Of a stretch of DNA of 64,000 nt, positions 1 to 9,786 are shown piece by piece; within the stretch, counting starts at the first letter, position 1; each line of letters opens with the position of its first letter. The notes beneath the pieces are model-generated. The model saw only the letters and a list, made by a program, of their open reading frames with translations, was not told the DNA's origin and searched no databases. The DNA comes from Dermacentor variabilis (lineage: Eukaryota; Arthropoda; Arachnida; Ixodida; Ixodidae): positions 252,783,267-252,847,266 of the forward strand of contig NC_134568.1 in assembly GCF_050947875.1 (NCBI RefSeq), in the 5' to 3' direction. A program made the position numbers and the translations under genes.

Positions 1-239
1 TCGGGTACGCTGTGTTGCGTTTCGCCTGCGACACGTGGTTTTGACGGCGCGACTGCGGCGGGGCGGCAGACATTTTGGCCCGATCGTCGTCGCCGCAACG
101 CTCATCGGCAGGTGTTTCCAGGCGCGACTGCGGCGATGCGACCGCAAAGGATCACCCTCTCATTCCAGTCATTGTGCCCGAACCAGGCGAAGCGAAAGCA
201 GGGATCATCCTCTCATTACCGTCATTGTGCCCGACCGGC

Positions 240-349
240 AGCGCTACGACAGGGTGCTACGAGATCGTGCTCGACATGGTGCTACGGCAGCGCTACGACA
301 GGGTGCTACGAGATCGTGCTCGACATGGTGCTACGGCAGCGCTTCGACA
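240..349 (+). repeat. 49-bp tandem repeat in U3 of the LTR
   Basis: A 49-base unit starting AGCGCTACGACAGGG is present twice (240-288 and 289-337) and begins a third time. It includes the segment GATCGTGCTCGACATGG. The same array sits at 6251-6360 in the 3' LTR. Its place upstream of the TATA box fits an enhancer-like U3 repeat, but that role is inferred. Confidence 0.8.
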
Positions 350-427
350 GTGTGCGTCACCATTAGCCCATTGTACATTCACGTGCTCGTCTTTTGAGGG
401 GTTCCTTCTTGCCCTCAACTGCGAGAG

Positions 428-434
428 TATAAAA
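428..434 (+). promoter_or_regulatory. LTR TATA box
   Basis: TATAAAA lies in the 5' LTR and is repeated at 6439-6445 in the 3' LTR. It precedes the polyadenylation signal by about 115 bases, consistent with a U3-R boundary shortly downstream. Confidence 0.7.
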
Positions 435-545
435 ACAGCTGCCCCCGGACGCCAAAAGGAGGGCTCCGATTTCTTCTGTTGAGTGAAGTGCTCTCCCGTC
501 TCTCTACTTCGGTCAAACCTGACCGCCAACTCTTTGCGATGTTAA

Positions 546-551
546 AATAAA
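546..551 (+). promoter_or_regulatory. LTR polyadenylation signal AATAAA
   Basis: AATAAA sits about 115 bases after the TATA box in the 5' LTR, and again at 6557-6562 in the 3' LTR. In the 3' copy it would direct 3'-end formation of the genomic transcript. Confidence 0.65.
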
Positions 552-724
552 CAAGTTGTTTCGTTGTTACCAGTCGACTCATGCTTTGCCGGGACCTTCG
601 GATGCTTCCAGTTGTACCCCAGGCCGCCAGGCCAACGCTACCCTTGGGGCTTGCGACCCAGGTACAACCACGGGCGTCAGCGCCGAGTTCCCAACAGATC
701 GTACCAGCGGTGCGATCAAAACAT

Positions 725-744
725 CTGGTTGGCAGCGGTGAGAT
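725..744 (+). promoter_or_regulatory. Candidate primer binding site
   Basis: Directly after the 5' LTR comes a TGG followed by GGCAGCGGTGAGA. This resembles the complement of a tRNA-Leu 3' end, with one extra T. The core CAGCGGTGAGATCG recurs at 773-786. The tRNA assignment is from memory of eukaryotic tRNA-Leu acceptor stems. Confidence 0.4.
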
Positions 745-1078
745 CGCCTCCGACTTCAAACAACTGTCTGCCAGCGGTGAGATCGCGACAACGGAGGCCA
801 GCAGCGAAGAGATGCAGTTGACTGTATGCTGAGCAGCTCAACGACGATCCGGGAGCAGTGCAACGAGCCCTGTGTGATGACTGGTTGCCTGCAGCGGAAC
901 GACTGCGCTGGACTCTTGGCTGCGAGGTTTGGTGAGTGCGGGACTTTCTTCTTCTGAGCTTTGCCAGGCTTTTTGTTAGTGTCAGAAACAGAGCTGGTAA
1001 TTGTGGTCGTCGTTGCTGCCGGGTTAGTTTGCGGCAAGACAATAGTAAGCAGTAGAGAAAGCAGCATTCAGAGCAGCC

Positions 1079-1321
1079 ATGGATTTGAAGTCGTTGCGCA
1101 AACCGAAATTGTTGGAGCTTGCAAGAGAGTTGGGTCTGGATGTCTCAGACAAACTAAGAAAACCTGAACTGCTAAAGGCTATTCTTGAGTTAGAAGCTGA
1201 GGATGACGAGCTGTCGGAATGCCTTGAGACCATTGAGGAAAGGGAGACGGCAAAAAGACAGGAGCGCGAAAGTAAAGAACAGAAAGAGCGAGAGCAACAA
1301 GAAAAAAAAAGAAGAGCGTGA
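1079..1321 (+). CDS. gag: Retrotransposon gag N-terminus (SAP-like), cut by a frame break
   Basis: ATG at 1079 sits in a good context (GCAGCCATGG). It encodes about 80 residues: a SAP-like helix-loop-helix (residues 2-35, with LRKPKLLELARELGL), then a highly charged E/K/R/Q coiled-coil stretch. This frame stops at TGA 1319-1321 because of a run of nine A (1302-1310). With one A fewer it would run straight into the 1203-5537 frame, whose residues after the A-run continue the same charged helix. This is therefore the true start of gag, and the break is a one-base expansion or a homopolymer error. Confidence 0.75.
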   Translation: MDLKSLRKPKLLELARELGLDVSDKLRKPELLKAILELEAEDDELSECLETIEERETAKRQERESKEQKEREQQEKKRRA

Positions 1322-4300
1322 CCGTCAACACGCTTTGGAAATGAAGCGTCTCGAGATAGAGATGGAACGCGCTCGTAATGGAAGTCAGGCACACGGTGCA
1401 GGAGAACGAGTATTGTTCAAAATGACTGACCTGATGCGGCCGTTTAAGCTTGGAGAGGACATTGGTTTGTTCCTGGTTAACTTTGAGCGAACGTGCGAGA
1501 AGCAGGGGTTCTCTCGGGAAACGTGGCCACAGCGCTTGCTCACTTTGTTACCCGGCGAGGCGGCCGACGTAGTCGCTCGCTTGGATAGAGAGGAGGCAGA
1601 GGATTTCGACAAAGTAAAATCGAGTCTGCTAAAAAAGTACCGGCTGTCTGCGGAGGCGTTCCGTCGGAAGTTTCGGGAAAATGAGAAAGGCAGAAGTGAG
1701 TCATATACAGAGTTTGCGTATAGGCTTATGTCGAACATGCAGGAGTGGCTCAAAGAAGAGAAAGCGTTTGGTGACCACGATAAAGTTCTGCAGTGTTTCG
1801 GGCTAGAACAGTTTTATAGTCGGTTACCTGAGAACGTGCGATACTGGGTCTTGGATAGGCCAGACGTGAGTACGGTGGCTAGAGCCGCTGAGCTAGCCGA
1901 GGAGTTTGTGACGCGTCGAGCTCGCGGAGCTAAGGACGGTCAAAAGGGTGAATTTGGCTCGAAGTTTGAGAGGCCGAAGTTCACACCCATGAGAGCAAAG
2001 GGGAACACGCGTAGTGCGGATGCGAGTGGAAGCAGTGCGACCGAACCTAAGGAGACGGCAGCAGCCGAAGCCGAACGCAGAAAGCGGTTCGAGATGAGGC
2101 AAGCGCGCGTTTGTTATACGTGCCAGAAGCCGGGTCACTTTTCGGCGCAGTGTCCGGAAACAACACCAAAAGTTGTGTTTTTTTCAATAGGCAGCACTGA
2201 CGAGAACATGAAGCTTCTCGAGCCTTACATGCGAGACCTCCTCGTGAACGGGAAAGAGTGCCGAGTGCTTCGCGATTCCGCAGCTACGATGGATGTAGTT
2301 CACCCGTCTTACGTAGAACCCCATATGTTCACGGGCGAGTGCGCGTGGATTAAGCAAGCCGTGGAAGCTCATAGCGTGTGTCTGCCAGTAGCAAAGGTGC
2401 TTATTGAAGGACCTTTCGGAGCGCTTGAGACGGAGGCGGCAGTGTCATCTATGCTGCCACCCCAGTACCCGTACCTATTTTCAAACAGGTCCGATCACCT
2501 CCTGCGCGAGAAGGGGCTTTTGTTTGGTGAAGCTAGTGTTCAGGCCTTAACCAGATCGAAGGTTCGGGAGCTCGCTGCAAAGGCGGTAGTTGCGGGGCCG
2601 ACGTTATCAAACAACGAAAAAGGGTCAGAGGCGCAGCAAGCTGATATTCCGAGCACGCCCGAACTGAATAAACTTGAGTCTGTAACGTTAAAGGCGCCAG
2701 ATACTGGAGAGGAAGCGCCCGACGCGGGAAAGTTAGAAGAGCTATCTACTGATTTGCTCATCGCGCCTACGTCAGACGGACTTGATAGGTTGCTAAAAGT
2801 CAGCCGGACGGCTTTGATAGCCGAGCAAAAGAAGGATGGCAGCCTGGAAAACGTGCGCTGCAATGTCAAAGAAGGTATCGCCAGGAAAACTGCGCGTTTT
2901 GTGGAAAGAGGTGGAGTCCTGTACCGGAAGTATCTAGACCGCAGAGGAGTGGAGTTCGATCAGCTGATCGTGCCTCAATGCTATCGTCAGGATCTGTTGC
3001 GCTTGTCACACGGGGGTTCGTGGTCCGGACACCTTGGAGTTAAGAAAACTAAGGACCGTCTTTTGCAAGAGTACTATTGGCCAGGGTGTTTTCGGGACGC
3101 AGACCATTTCGTGAGGACATGTGACACTTGTCAGCGGGTGGGCAAACCAGGGGACAAATCGAGGGCGCCGTTGAAATTGGTACCTATCATTACGGAGCCT
3201 TTTAGACGGCTCGTTATTGATACTGTGGGACCTCTGCCGGTAACAGCCACGGGGTACAGACACATTTTGACTGTGATCTGCCCAGCGACAAAGTTCCCTG
3301 AAGCAGTGCCGCTTAAAGAACTCAGCTCAGTTGAGATAGTTAATGCACTACTGTCCATATTTGCGCGAGTTGGTTTCCCTGCGGAAATCCAATCAGATCA
3401 GGGCACAGTGTTTACTAGCGCTTTGACGACAACTTTTCTCGAAAGGTGTGGGGTAAAGCTGTTACACAGCTCAGTGTACCACCCACAGTCGAATTCCGTT
3501 GAGAAGCTCCACTCCGTCATGAAGCGCGTGTTGAGAGCGTTGTGTTTTGAACATCGAACTGACTGGGAGCTGTGTCTGCCTGGGGTGATGTTTGCTTTAA
3601 GGACCGCGCCGCATGCGGCTACGGGGTTTTCGCCAGCTGAACTGGTGTACGGTCGCTCGCTTCGATCTCCGCTTCGCATGCTTCGAGAATCGTGGGAAGG
3701 TAGGGGCGACGACCCAGTCGTGGTGGAGTACGTGCTTAAGCTCCTCGAACGCTTAAGAAGGGCACAGGAGTTGTCAGGTGAAGCAATGACAAAGGCCCAG
3801 CAGAGGGCCAAGGTTTATTATGATCGGACAGCCAGGGCCCGTCGTTTTGAGGTTGGCGATGAGGTCATGATATTGCGCACATCGCTAAACAACAAACTAG
3901 ACGTGCAGTGGGAGGGCCCAGCACGAATTGTTCAGAAACTGTCGGACGTTAACTACGTGGTAAGTCTGCCAGGAAAGCGGAAAGCACAGCAAGTTTACCA
4001 CTGTAATCTGCTCAAACCTTATAGACAAAGGGAAGCAGTGGTGTGCATGATGGTAAACGTTCCTGAAGAGCTTCCGGTCGAGCTTCCGGGACTAGGCTCA
4101 GTGACGAACAGGGAAGACACCGGTCAAGTCATTAGTGACCTTATCAGTAAAGCACCGCTGTCGCCCGAGCAGAAAACCGAACTACACCAGCTATTACAAG
4201 AGTTTCAAGGTATGTTCTCTGAGAGGCCTGGTAGGACTTCTGTACTTACTCATGATATAGAACTTACCTCCACAGAGCCAGTACGATCCAAGGCGTATCG

Positions 4301-5537
4301 GGTGTCACCCCGCCAGAGCGATATTATGGAGGCTGAGGTAAAGAAAATGCTACAGCTCGGTGTTATTGAGGCAGGTGAGAGTGATTATACCTCCCCTTTG
4401 ATTTTAGTTGAGGTACCGGGCAAGGAACCTCGTCCTTGCGTCGACTACCGCAGGCTTAATTCCATCACTAAGGATCAAATTTATCCGATCCCTAACATCG
4501 AGGAGCGCCTTGAGAAAGTTAGTAGCGCTCAGTTTATTTCCACCCTAGATCTTGTCAGGGGTTATTGGCAGGTTCCACTTACAGAAGAGGCTAGTAGGTA
4601 TGCGGCGTTCATTTCACCAATGGGAACATTCCGTCCTAAAGTGTTGAGTTTTGGTTTGAAGAACGCGCCATACTGTTTTTCAAGTCTCATGGATAAAGTG
4701 TTGCGGGGACAGCAAGAATTCGCTTTACCGTATCTAGACGACGTAGCGATATTCTCCGCATCCTGGTCTGAGCATATGACACACTTGCGGGCAGTGCTAA
4801 CCCGCCTGCGCGAAGCAGGCTTGACAGTAAAGGCTCCTAAGTGCCAGTTAGCACAGGCCGAGGTTGTCTACCTCGGTCACGTGATTGGTCAGGGTCGTCG
4901 CCGCCCCTCTGAAATAAAAGTGGCCGCTGTGCGAGACTTTCCGCAACCGCGCACCAAGACCGATATTCGGTCGTTCTTGGGTGTCGCCGGCTACTATCAG
5001 AGGTACATCCCTAGGTACTCTGATATCGCGGCTCCCCTGACGGATGCTCTAAGAAAGACAGAGCCTCAAACAGTCGTCTGGGACGAGACAAAGGAAAGAG
5101 CTTTTAGCGCCCTAAAGAGTGCCCTAACAAACCAGCCTGTGCTACGATCGCCAGACTATACAAAAGGGTTCATTGTTCAGTGCGATGCTAGTGAGCGAGG
5201 CATGGGCGTTGTACTGTGCCAACGGGAAAAGGGAGAAGTAGAACACCCCGTCCTGTATGCTAGTCGTAAGCTGACCAGTCGTGAGCAGGCGTATAGCGCC
5301 ACCGAGAAAGAGTGTGCATGTCTCGTGTGGGCCGTTCAGAAATTGTCATGCTATCTAGCCGGCTCGAGGTTTATCATTGAGACGGATCACTGCCCTCTCC
5401 AATGGCTGCAGACCATCTCTCCCAAAAATGGCCGCCTCCTGCGCTGGAGCCTCGCTTTACAACAATATTCCTTTGAGGTGCGTTACAAAAAGGGGAGTCT
5501 CAACGGTAACGCCGATGGCTTAAGTCGAAGCCCCTAA
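1203..5537 (+). CDS. pol: Gag-pol polyprotein: gag, CCHC, protease, integrase, reverse transcriptase, RNase H
   Basis: The open frame has 1444 codons; genuine coding probably enters near 1310 from the gag start at 1079. In order by residue: gag capsid-like region (about 75-240), CCHC knuckle (C304, C307, H312, C317), aspartic protease with a DSA active site (D358), integrase HHCC zinc domain from H603, integrase core D673-D732-E767 (34 residues between the last two), GPY/F-like WEGPARIV at 903, reverse transcriptase with YLDD at 1177-1180, and RNase H with its first aspartate at 1328. The frame ends with the RNase H C-terminal NADGLSR motif. No stop interrupts 4.2 kb, so the integrase-before-RT order is original and not a later rearrangement. 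The protein would package, reverse transcribe and integrate the element. Confidence 0.92.
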   Translation: MTSCRNALRPLRKGRRQKDRSAKVKNRKSESNKKKKEERDRQHALEMKRLEIEMERARNGSQAHGAGERVLFKMTDLMRPFKLGEDIGLFLVNFERTCEKQGFSRETWPQRLLTLLPGEAADVVARLDREEAEDFDKVKSSLLKKYRLSAEAFRRKFRENEKGRSESYTEFAYRLMSNMQEWLKEEKAFGDHDKVLQCFGLEQFYSRLPENVRYWVLDRPDVSTVARAAELAEEFVTRRARGAKDGQKGEFGSKFERPKFTPMRAKGNTRSADASGSSATEPKETAAAEAERRKRFEMRQARVCYTCQKPGHFSAQCPETTPKVVFFSIGSTDENMKLLEPYMRDLLVNGKECRVLRDSAATMDVVHPSYVEPHMFTGECAWIKQAVEAHSVCLPVAKVLIEGPFGALETEAAVSSMLPPQYPYLFSNRSDHLLREKGLLFGEASVQALTRSKVRELAAKAVVAGPTLSNNEKGSEAQQADIPSTPELNKLESVTLKAPDTGEEAPDAGKLEELSTDLLIAPTSDGLDRLLKVSRTALIAEQKKDGSLENVRCNVKEGIARKTARFVERGGVLYRKYLDRRGVEFDQLIVPQCYRQDLLRLSHGGSWSGHLGVKKTKDRLLQEYYWPGCFRDADHFVRTCDTCQRVGKPGDKSRAPLKLVPIITEPFRRLVIDTVGPLPVTATGYRHILTVICPATKFPEAVPLKELSSVEIVNALLSIFARVGFPAEIQSDQGTVFTSALTTTFLERCGVKLLHSSVYHPQSNSVEKLHSVMKRVLRALCFEHRTDWELCLPGVMFALRTAPHAATGFSPAELVYGRSLRSPLRMLRESWEGRGDDPVVVEYVLKLLERLRRAQELSGEAMTKAQQRAKVYYDRTARARRFEVGDEVMILRTSLNNKLDVQWEGPARIVQKLSDVNYVVSLPGKRKAQQVYHCNLLKPYRQREAVVCMMVNVPEELPVELPGLGSVTNREDTGQVISDLISKAPLSPEQKTELHQLLQEFQGMFSERPGRTSVLTHDIELTSTEPVRSKAYRVSPRQSDIMEAEVKKMLQLGVIEAGESDYTSPLILVEVPGKEPRPCVDYRRLNSITKDQIYPIPNIEERLEKVSSAQFISTLDLVRGYWQVPLTEEASRYAAFISPMGTFRPKVLSFGLKNAPYCFSSLMDKVLRGQQEFALPYLDDVAIFSASWSEHMTHLRAVLTRLREAGLTVKAPKCQLAQAEVVYLGHVIGQGRRRPSEIKVAAVRDFPQPRTKTDIRSFLGVAGYYQRYIPRYSDIAAPLTDALRKTEPQTVVWDETKERAFSALKSALTNQPVLRSPDYTKGFIVQCDASERGMGVVLCQREKGEVEHPVLYASRKLTSREQAYSATEKECACLVWAVQKLSCYLAGSRFIIETDHCPLQWLQTISPKNGRLLRWSLALQQYSFEVRYKKGSLNGNADGLSRSP

Positions 5538-6023
5538 CGTAGGAATCAGCCTCAAAATTGTTTGTTACTGATGTTTTTCTTCCTGAGGCAGGATTTTTTT
5601 TTAACATATTGCTTTTGTTTAGTGTTTCAAAGTGATGATATGCTTTCTAGTGCAATTTTTTAATTTGTGGACGCGTTCTGAGTGATGCTAGACTACTGTA
5701 AGGAACTAGGCAGTGGTATAAAAAGGGGAAAGAGCCTGGCAGGGCTTAGTGAGGGTTGTGCCGTGCTTGCTGACTGAGCGGTTGAGTTTCAGCGTAGTTC
5801 TAACGCTTGCCGGGAACGAGAACAAAAATGTGAACTCTCCCGAAGTCACTTTGCAGTGTCCCGTGCGAACCTGAACGAGAGAACGAGGCCTTCTCTGTGC
5901 GCTGCGCTCAAGAAACGTCGAGGGACGCCCGACTTCGGTTATGAGCATCATCGAGCGACATCCCTCCGGACAGCGGATGCAGTCCCCTGTCCATCGGGAT
6001 CTCCTTCCCCCGGCGGGGCGGTC
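5538..6023 (+). other. 3' noncoding region of the LTR element, with a second TATA motif
   Basis: About 490 bp lie between the pol stop and the 3' LTR. They contain TATAAAAA at 5717-5724, followed by GGGGAAAG and a GC-rich stretch. No clear polypurine tract abuts the LTR; the last bases are G-rich but interrupted (GGCGGGGCGG). No env-like frame is visible. Confidence 0.6.
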
Positions 6024-6734
6024 TGTTGCGTTTCGCCTGCGACACGTGGTTTTGCCGGCGCGACTGCGGCGGGGCGGCAGACATTTTGGCCCGATCGTCG
6101 TCGCCGCAACGCTCATCGGCAGGTGTTTCCAGGCGCGACTGCGGCGATGCGACCGCAAAGGATCACCCTCTCATTCCAGTCATTGTGCCCGAACCAGGCG
6201 AAGCGAAAGCAGGGATCATCCTCTCATTACCGTCATTGTGCCCGACCGGCAGCGCTACGACAGGGTGCTACGAGATCGTGCTCGACATGGTGCTACGGCA
6301 GCGCTACGACAGGGTGCTACGAGATCGTGCTCGACATGGTGCTACGGCAGCGCTTCGACAGTGTGCGTCACCATTAGCCCATTGTACATTCACGTGCTCG
6401 TCTTTTGAGGGGTTCCTTCTTGCCCTCAACTGCGAGAGTATAAAAACAGCTGCCCCCGGACGCCAAAAGGAGGGCTCCGATTTCTTCTGTTGAGTGAAGT
6501 GCTCTCCCGTCTCTCTACTTCGGTCAAACCTGACCGCCAACTCTTTGCGATGTTAAAATAAACAAGTTGTTTCGTTGTTACCAGTCGACTCATGCTTTGC
6601 CGGGACCTTCGGATGCTTCCAGTTGTACCCCAGGCCGCCAGGCCAACGCTACCCTTGGGGCTTGCGACCCAGGTACAACCACGGGCGTCAGCGCCGAGTT
6701 CCCAACAGATCGTACCAGCGGTGCGATCAAAACA
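6024..6734 (+). repeat. 3' LTR
   Basis: Copy of 13-723, essentially identical. It carries TATA at 6439-6445 and AATAAA at 6557-6562. It is followed by the GCTG target duplication at 6735-6738. Confidence 0.92.
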
Positions 6735-6738
6735 GCTG

Positions 6739-7125
6739 GTGATAAAGAGATAATTGTATTTCCCTATATCAGTACATTTCCGGGCGACCAGAATGCCTCT
6801 TGGCGTCACAAGCCGTACCAGGGTTTGCTCTCGTTATCTAATAGTTGCTACGGGCGTTTTAATGCAAGCAGTAATATAAAATATAGACTAAAACGGCTCG
6901 CACACACCAGCCTCTCAGAACGTGGTGGCATTGGTATTCATTCAGATAGCGTGTACTCTATGTGTCCACTCATCTTTTCGAGGAAATCTTAACATTTTTA
7001 CTGGAAGCAGGTACAAGAAGAAAACAATCGGCTCACTGCAGACAAAATTCACTGTGATAACAACTGTGCTGGGCTAGTGCATAATGTTCAAACATAAGGA
7101 CAAAAAACAGCAACAACAAGGCCGC
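6739..7125. other. No recognised gene
   Basis: AT-rich flank between the LTR element and a SINE fragment. I see no coding pattern, splice pair or repeat that I recognise. Confidence 0.4.
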
Positions 7126-7276
7126 AGTGGCGGCATATCGATGGGGCGAAATACGAAAACGCCCGTATACCGTGCGTTGGGCGCACGTTAAAGAACCCCA
7201 GGCGGTCAAAATTAATCCGGGTTCCCGTACTACAGCGTGCCTCATAATCAGATCGTTGTTTCGGCAGGTAATTAAA
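7126..7276 (+). repeat. tRNA-derived SINE, 3' part (Ruka-like)
   Basis: This matches the body of the SINEs at 11028-11255 and 61546-61772 read on their sense strand. It has the ATCGATGGGGCGAAAT block, then GCACGTTAAAGAACCCCAGG and GTGCCTCATAATCAGA. The tRNA-like head is missing, so this is a truncated and diverged copy. Confidence 0.7.
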
Positions 7277-7759
7277 ACTCCATAATTTAATTAATTTTAA
7301 CAACCACGCACCGTCAAATGAACAGCGCATTTAACTCACGTTTCGTCGTGAACTCCACGTATGCGAGAAGCCCAACAATGACTGTTATTATCAAGGTGAT
7401 TCGTATATCGAAATTTTCGAATCTAATTGAATATGAACATTTGAGAATTACGACCTCGGAATATCTACTCGAGTACTGAATAGTTTCTCATTTATAAACA
7501 AGACGAAATATAAAAAGTTTCGTGCAGTCACTTTTTGTTTAAAAAGAAAGCTTACATTGTATTATATAATAGAAGCATGTAATGCCATTCACAAATGGAC
7601 GTCCAGTCGACTGACGAGCTCGTAAATTATAAACTGTTTTTGGTTATCTGGTTGTCCATGATGATAACATTAATGAACAAAAAGGCAACAGCACGTCACC
7701 TGATGCAAACAGAGTGTTGAGCTCGTTGAAGGAGATAAGCATGACACTGTGTACAGCAT

Positions 7760-7857
7760 GAACTAGGAAATAACAGCGCCAACTAAGACGATCACGAACG
7801 GGAGAACTGGTTCTCCCGCTCATTATCGTTTTAGTTGGCGCTGTTATTTCCTAGTTC
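7760..7857. repeat. Perfect-type hairpin, 33-bp arms
   Basis: Arms 7760-7792 and 7825-7857 are reverse complements with one mismatch. The loop contains a second small palindrome, CGGGAGAAC-TG-GTTCTCCCG. The block AACAGCGC next to GACGAAGA-like sequence resembles the ends of the Penelope-like element at 15121-16254, so this may be a terminal-repeat footprint. Confidence 0.6.
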
Positions 7858-8774
7858 AAGTATGCACCATCTAGTCCGAATGAATGTTGTTCTGAACCAT
7901 GCGTACACATTTACACATGATTTTGCTCACCAACTAGTGTCTCTGCGCAACAACTGCGGCTCTCCTGCAGTGGAATCGTTTGGAACAATCACCACTTGCA
8001 CCAGCGGTTCTCTCTGTGGATTTTCATAATTGTTATATTGTTGCGATCCTTCATATTCGATCAGAAAACAAATATTCGAGAATTTCGAACAGTAGGTTCT
8101 CGAATTGAGTACGAATCAAATGGCAAAGACTATTCGATTCGTATTCAACATTGCGAATATTCGTACAGCGTTGTATTTTGCACTTGTAGAATAAATTTCG
8201 TCTATGATAGGTCCTTTTGTCGATTCTGCATCTATACTTTCAAAATGAATCACTCGTTCCTCATAAGGTATAGAGCTATAGCAATTATCTCTGTTCTTGT
8301 AAGTAAAGTATGGAAAGAGCGACTATACTTTGAGGTGCTTTGTCGTAGAGATCATTAGATCATATCGTACTTCACAGAGTCAAACACGGGACGAAGGCCT
8401 AGAAAGACAGAACCGCCAAGCATCCTCGTTCCAAGACTCCCGTGCCGTGTTCGGCGCTAATTAAAATACGATGTGATTAAAAACCACCAACTCGCTCAAA
8501 CTTTCACGCTATGTAAAATCACTCTATGTCGCCGTATCGTTAGTCAATAGAGTGCAGAATACCCCCCCCTCCCCCAAAAGAAAAGCATGTATGTATCTAA
8601 AAAGGTATATAATGCGTTTTCTACGTTTACCTGCTTTCCATTCATTATGAATCGTCATGCGCGCAAGAATGACAGCAGCGCCGACGACGCAGTTGGCGTG
8701 CGCCCCTGGTGGTCACAGCTCAGGTGCGGGCCCCGAGTTTGTGAGCATTGGAGGAATAATATATGCATGCGTAC
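7858..8774. other. No recognised gene; contains AT-rich TTCGAA-type repeat
   Basis: 8056-8165 is rich in ATTCGAA/CGAATATTCG motifs like the terminal parts of the element at 34948-35765, and 7400-7460 is similar. This may be a decayed hAT-like MITE. It should lie in an intron or the 3' region of the lysozyme gene; no further lysozyme exon is seen. Confidence 0.35.
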
Positions 8775-8866
8775 CTGAAAGAGACCGTGGTCTGCGCTGC
8801 CGTCCCAGTTCATGTGACCGACTGCGCTGCTGTTGAAGAGGCTCTCATGCTCGGCGATGCACACCC
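8775..8866 (-). CDS. c-type lysozyme, exon 2 (catalytic exon)
   Basis: This 92-nt exon reads CIAEHESLFNSSAVG and then NWDGSADHGLFQ, the signature core of c-type (GH22) lysozymes, which cleave the beta-1,4 link between MurNAc and GlcNAc in peptidoglycan. Both catalytic residues are present: Glu in AEHES and Asp in ADHGLFQ. The acceptor is ...GTCGCAG before 8866 and the donor is GTACGC at 8774. The exon starts with GG, which with the T ending exon 1 restores the expected Trp codon. The split after GLFQ is a usual lysozyme intron position. Exons for the C-terminal half are not found to the left and are presumably outside the window. Confidence 0.9.
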
Positions 8867-9671
8867 CTGCGACAGCGTTTCGACAGGATTCACTGGCGCC
8901 GCTATGTCGGACGAAGAACGATTGCTTATACACATCTGTGTGTCTCCACGGGCAATTATGCTACATCTGCGAGCGAAACAGAAAGCAACGCTTCAGCCAG
9001 AAATCTATCCCGCTGAGGAGCACAGGTGCATCCGCCATATCACCGTTGCTGCGTCCCGCTCTTGGAGTAGAGGGAAAGGGATGGAGGAATTCTGGCCTTT
9101 CACACGGGGTCGGTCACATTTATTAAGGCGAAAGGCGGGTATTGAAGTAGTTACTTAGCGCGAAAAAAACTGCAGAGACAAGAAAGGTCGCCAACGCTAT
9201 AGTAGAGCCTCTTCTGCAAATAGTAAAGCTGGAGCACGAAGGGCGAGAGCACAGGTACAACGACCGAAGGTGAGATCGCAGGTTATACCCTACGTGCACA
9301 AGATGTCACACAACCTTAGAAACGTTGCTAACAATCATGGTATTCCTGTTTTTTTCTGCGCCCAACCAGCTTTCGAAGCTGTGCTCTCGAGTTTGCTGTG
9401 AGAGCAGGCGGGGCTGCCGCACGAGGCATGCATGAGAAGCCCTTTGTTAAGTGCTCCAGAGGGGTTGTATATGCAATTCCCTTACACCCTTGTGGGCAAC
9501 TCAACATTGGTGAAACCGAGCGTTGCGTGAATGACCGTTTAAGGGGACATGTGCAAAAATTAAAGAAAAAGTAGGATAATTAAGGGCGCCAAATATGGCG
9601 GCTCATATTACCGCGGTTTGTGACGCTCGATTTTCTGAGACTGATATTCTGGGCAGGAGCGGCAACGCCTC

Positions 9672-9786
<115 letters not shown>

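Larger units (their letters stand above)
13..723 (+). repeat. 5' LTR
   Basis: Direct copy of 6024-6734 at a constant offset of 6011 bases. It begins TG and ends CA. It contains a TATA box (428-434), a polyadenylation signal (546-551) and an internal 49-bp tandem repeat. TATA-driven transcription would start near 460, giving a U3 of about 450 bp. Confidence 0.92.
13..6734 (+). mobile_element. Full-length Ty3/gypsy-type LTR retrotransposon with Gmr1-like pol order
   Basis: The 6722-bp element is bounded by two 711-bp direct LTRs, each starting TGTTG and ending AAACA. It is flanked by a matching 4-bp duplication GCTG (9-12 and 6735-6738). Between the LTRs lie a candidate primer binding site, a gag start at 1079, one long gag-pol frame to 5537 and about 490 bp of 3' noncoding sequence. 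By eye the LTRs differ at one base (A at 44, C at 6055), which indicates a very recent insertion. Integrase is encoded upstream of reverse transcriptase, as in Gmr1-like elements and unlike standard Ty3/gypsy. The only visible lesion is a one-base frame break in an A-run near 1302-1310. The element lies antisense to, and downstream of, the visible lysozyme exons. Confidence 0.93.

Noticed and set aside
1295..1325. Programmed -1 frameshift between gag and pol
   Set aside because: The A-run looks slippery, but a -1 shift leads to the wrong frame; a +1 step or one-base deletion is required.
5706..6158. 150-codon minus-strand frame in the LTR element
   Set aside because: Overlaps noncoding and LTR sequence, no domain, and is explained by GC-rich composition.
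6739..8774. Search for lysozyme exon 3
   Set aside because: No minus-strand stretch shows the expected cysteine-rich continuation after GLFQ with a suitable acceptor.
8763..9158. 131-codon plus-strand frame across the lysozyme exon
   Set aside because: It is the antisense shadow of a well-supported lysozyme exon and has no domain of its own.
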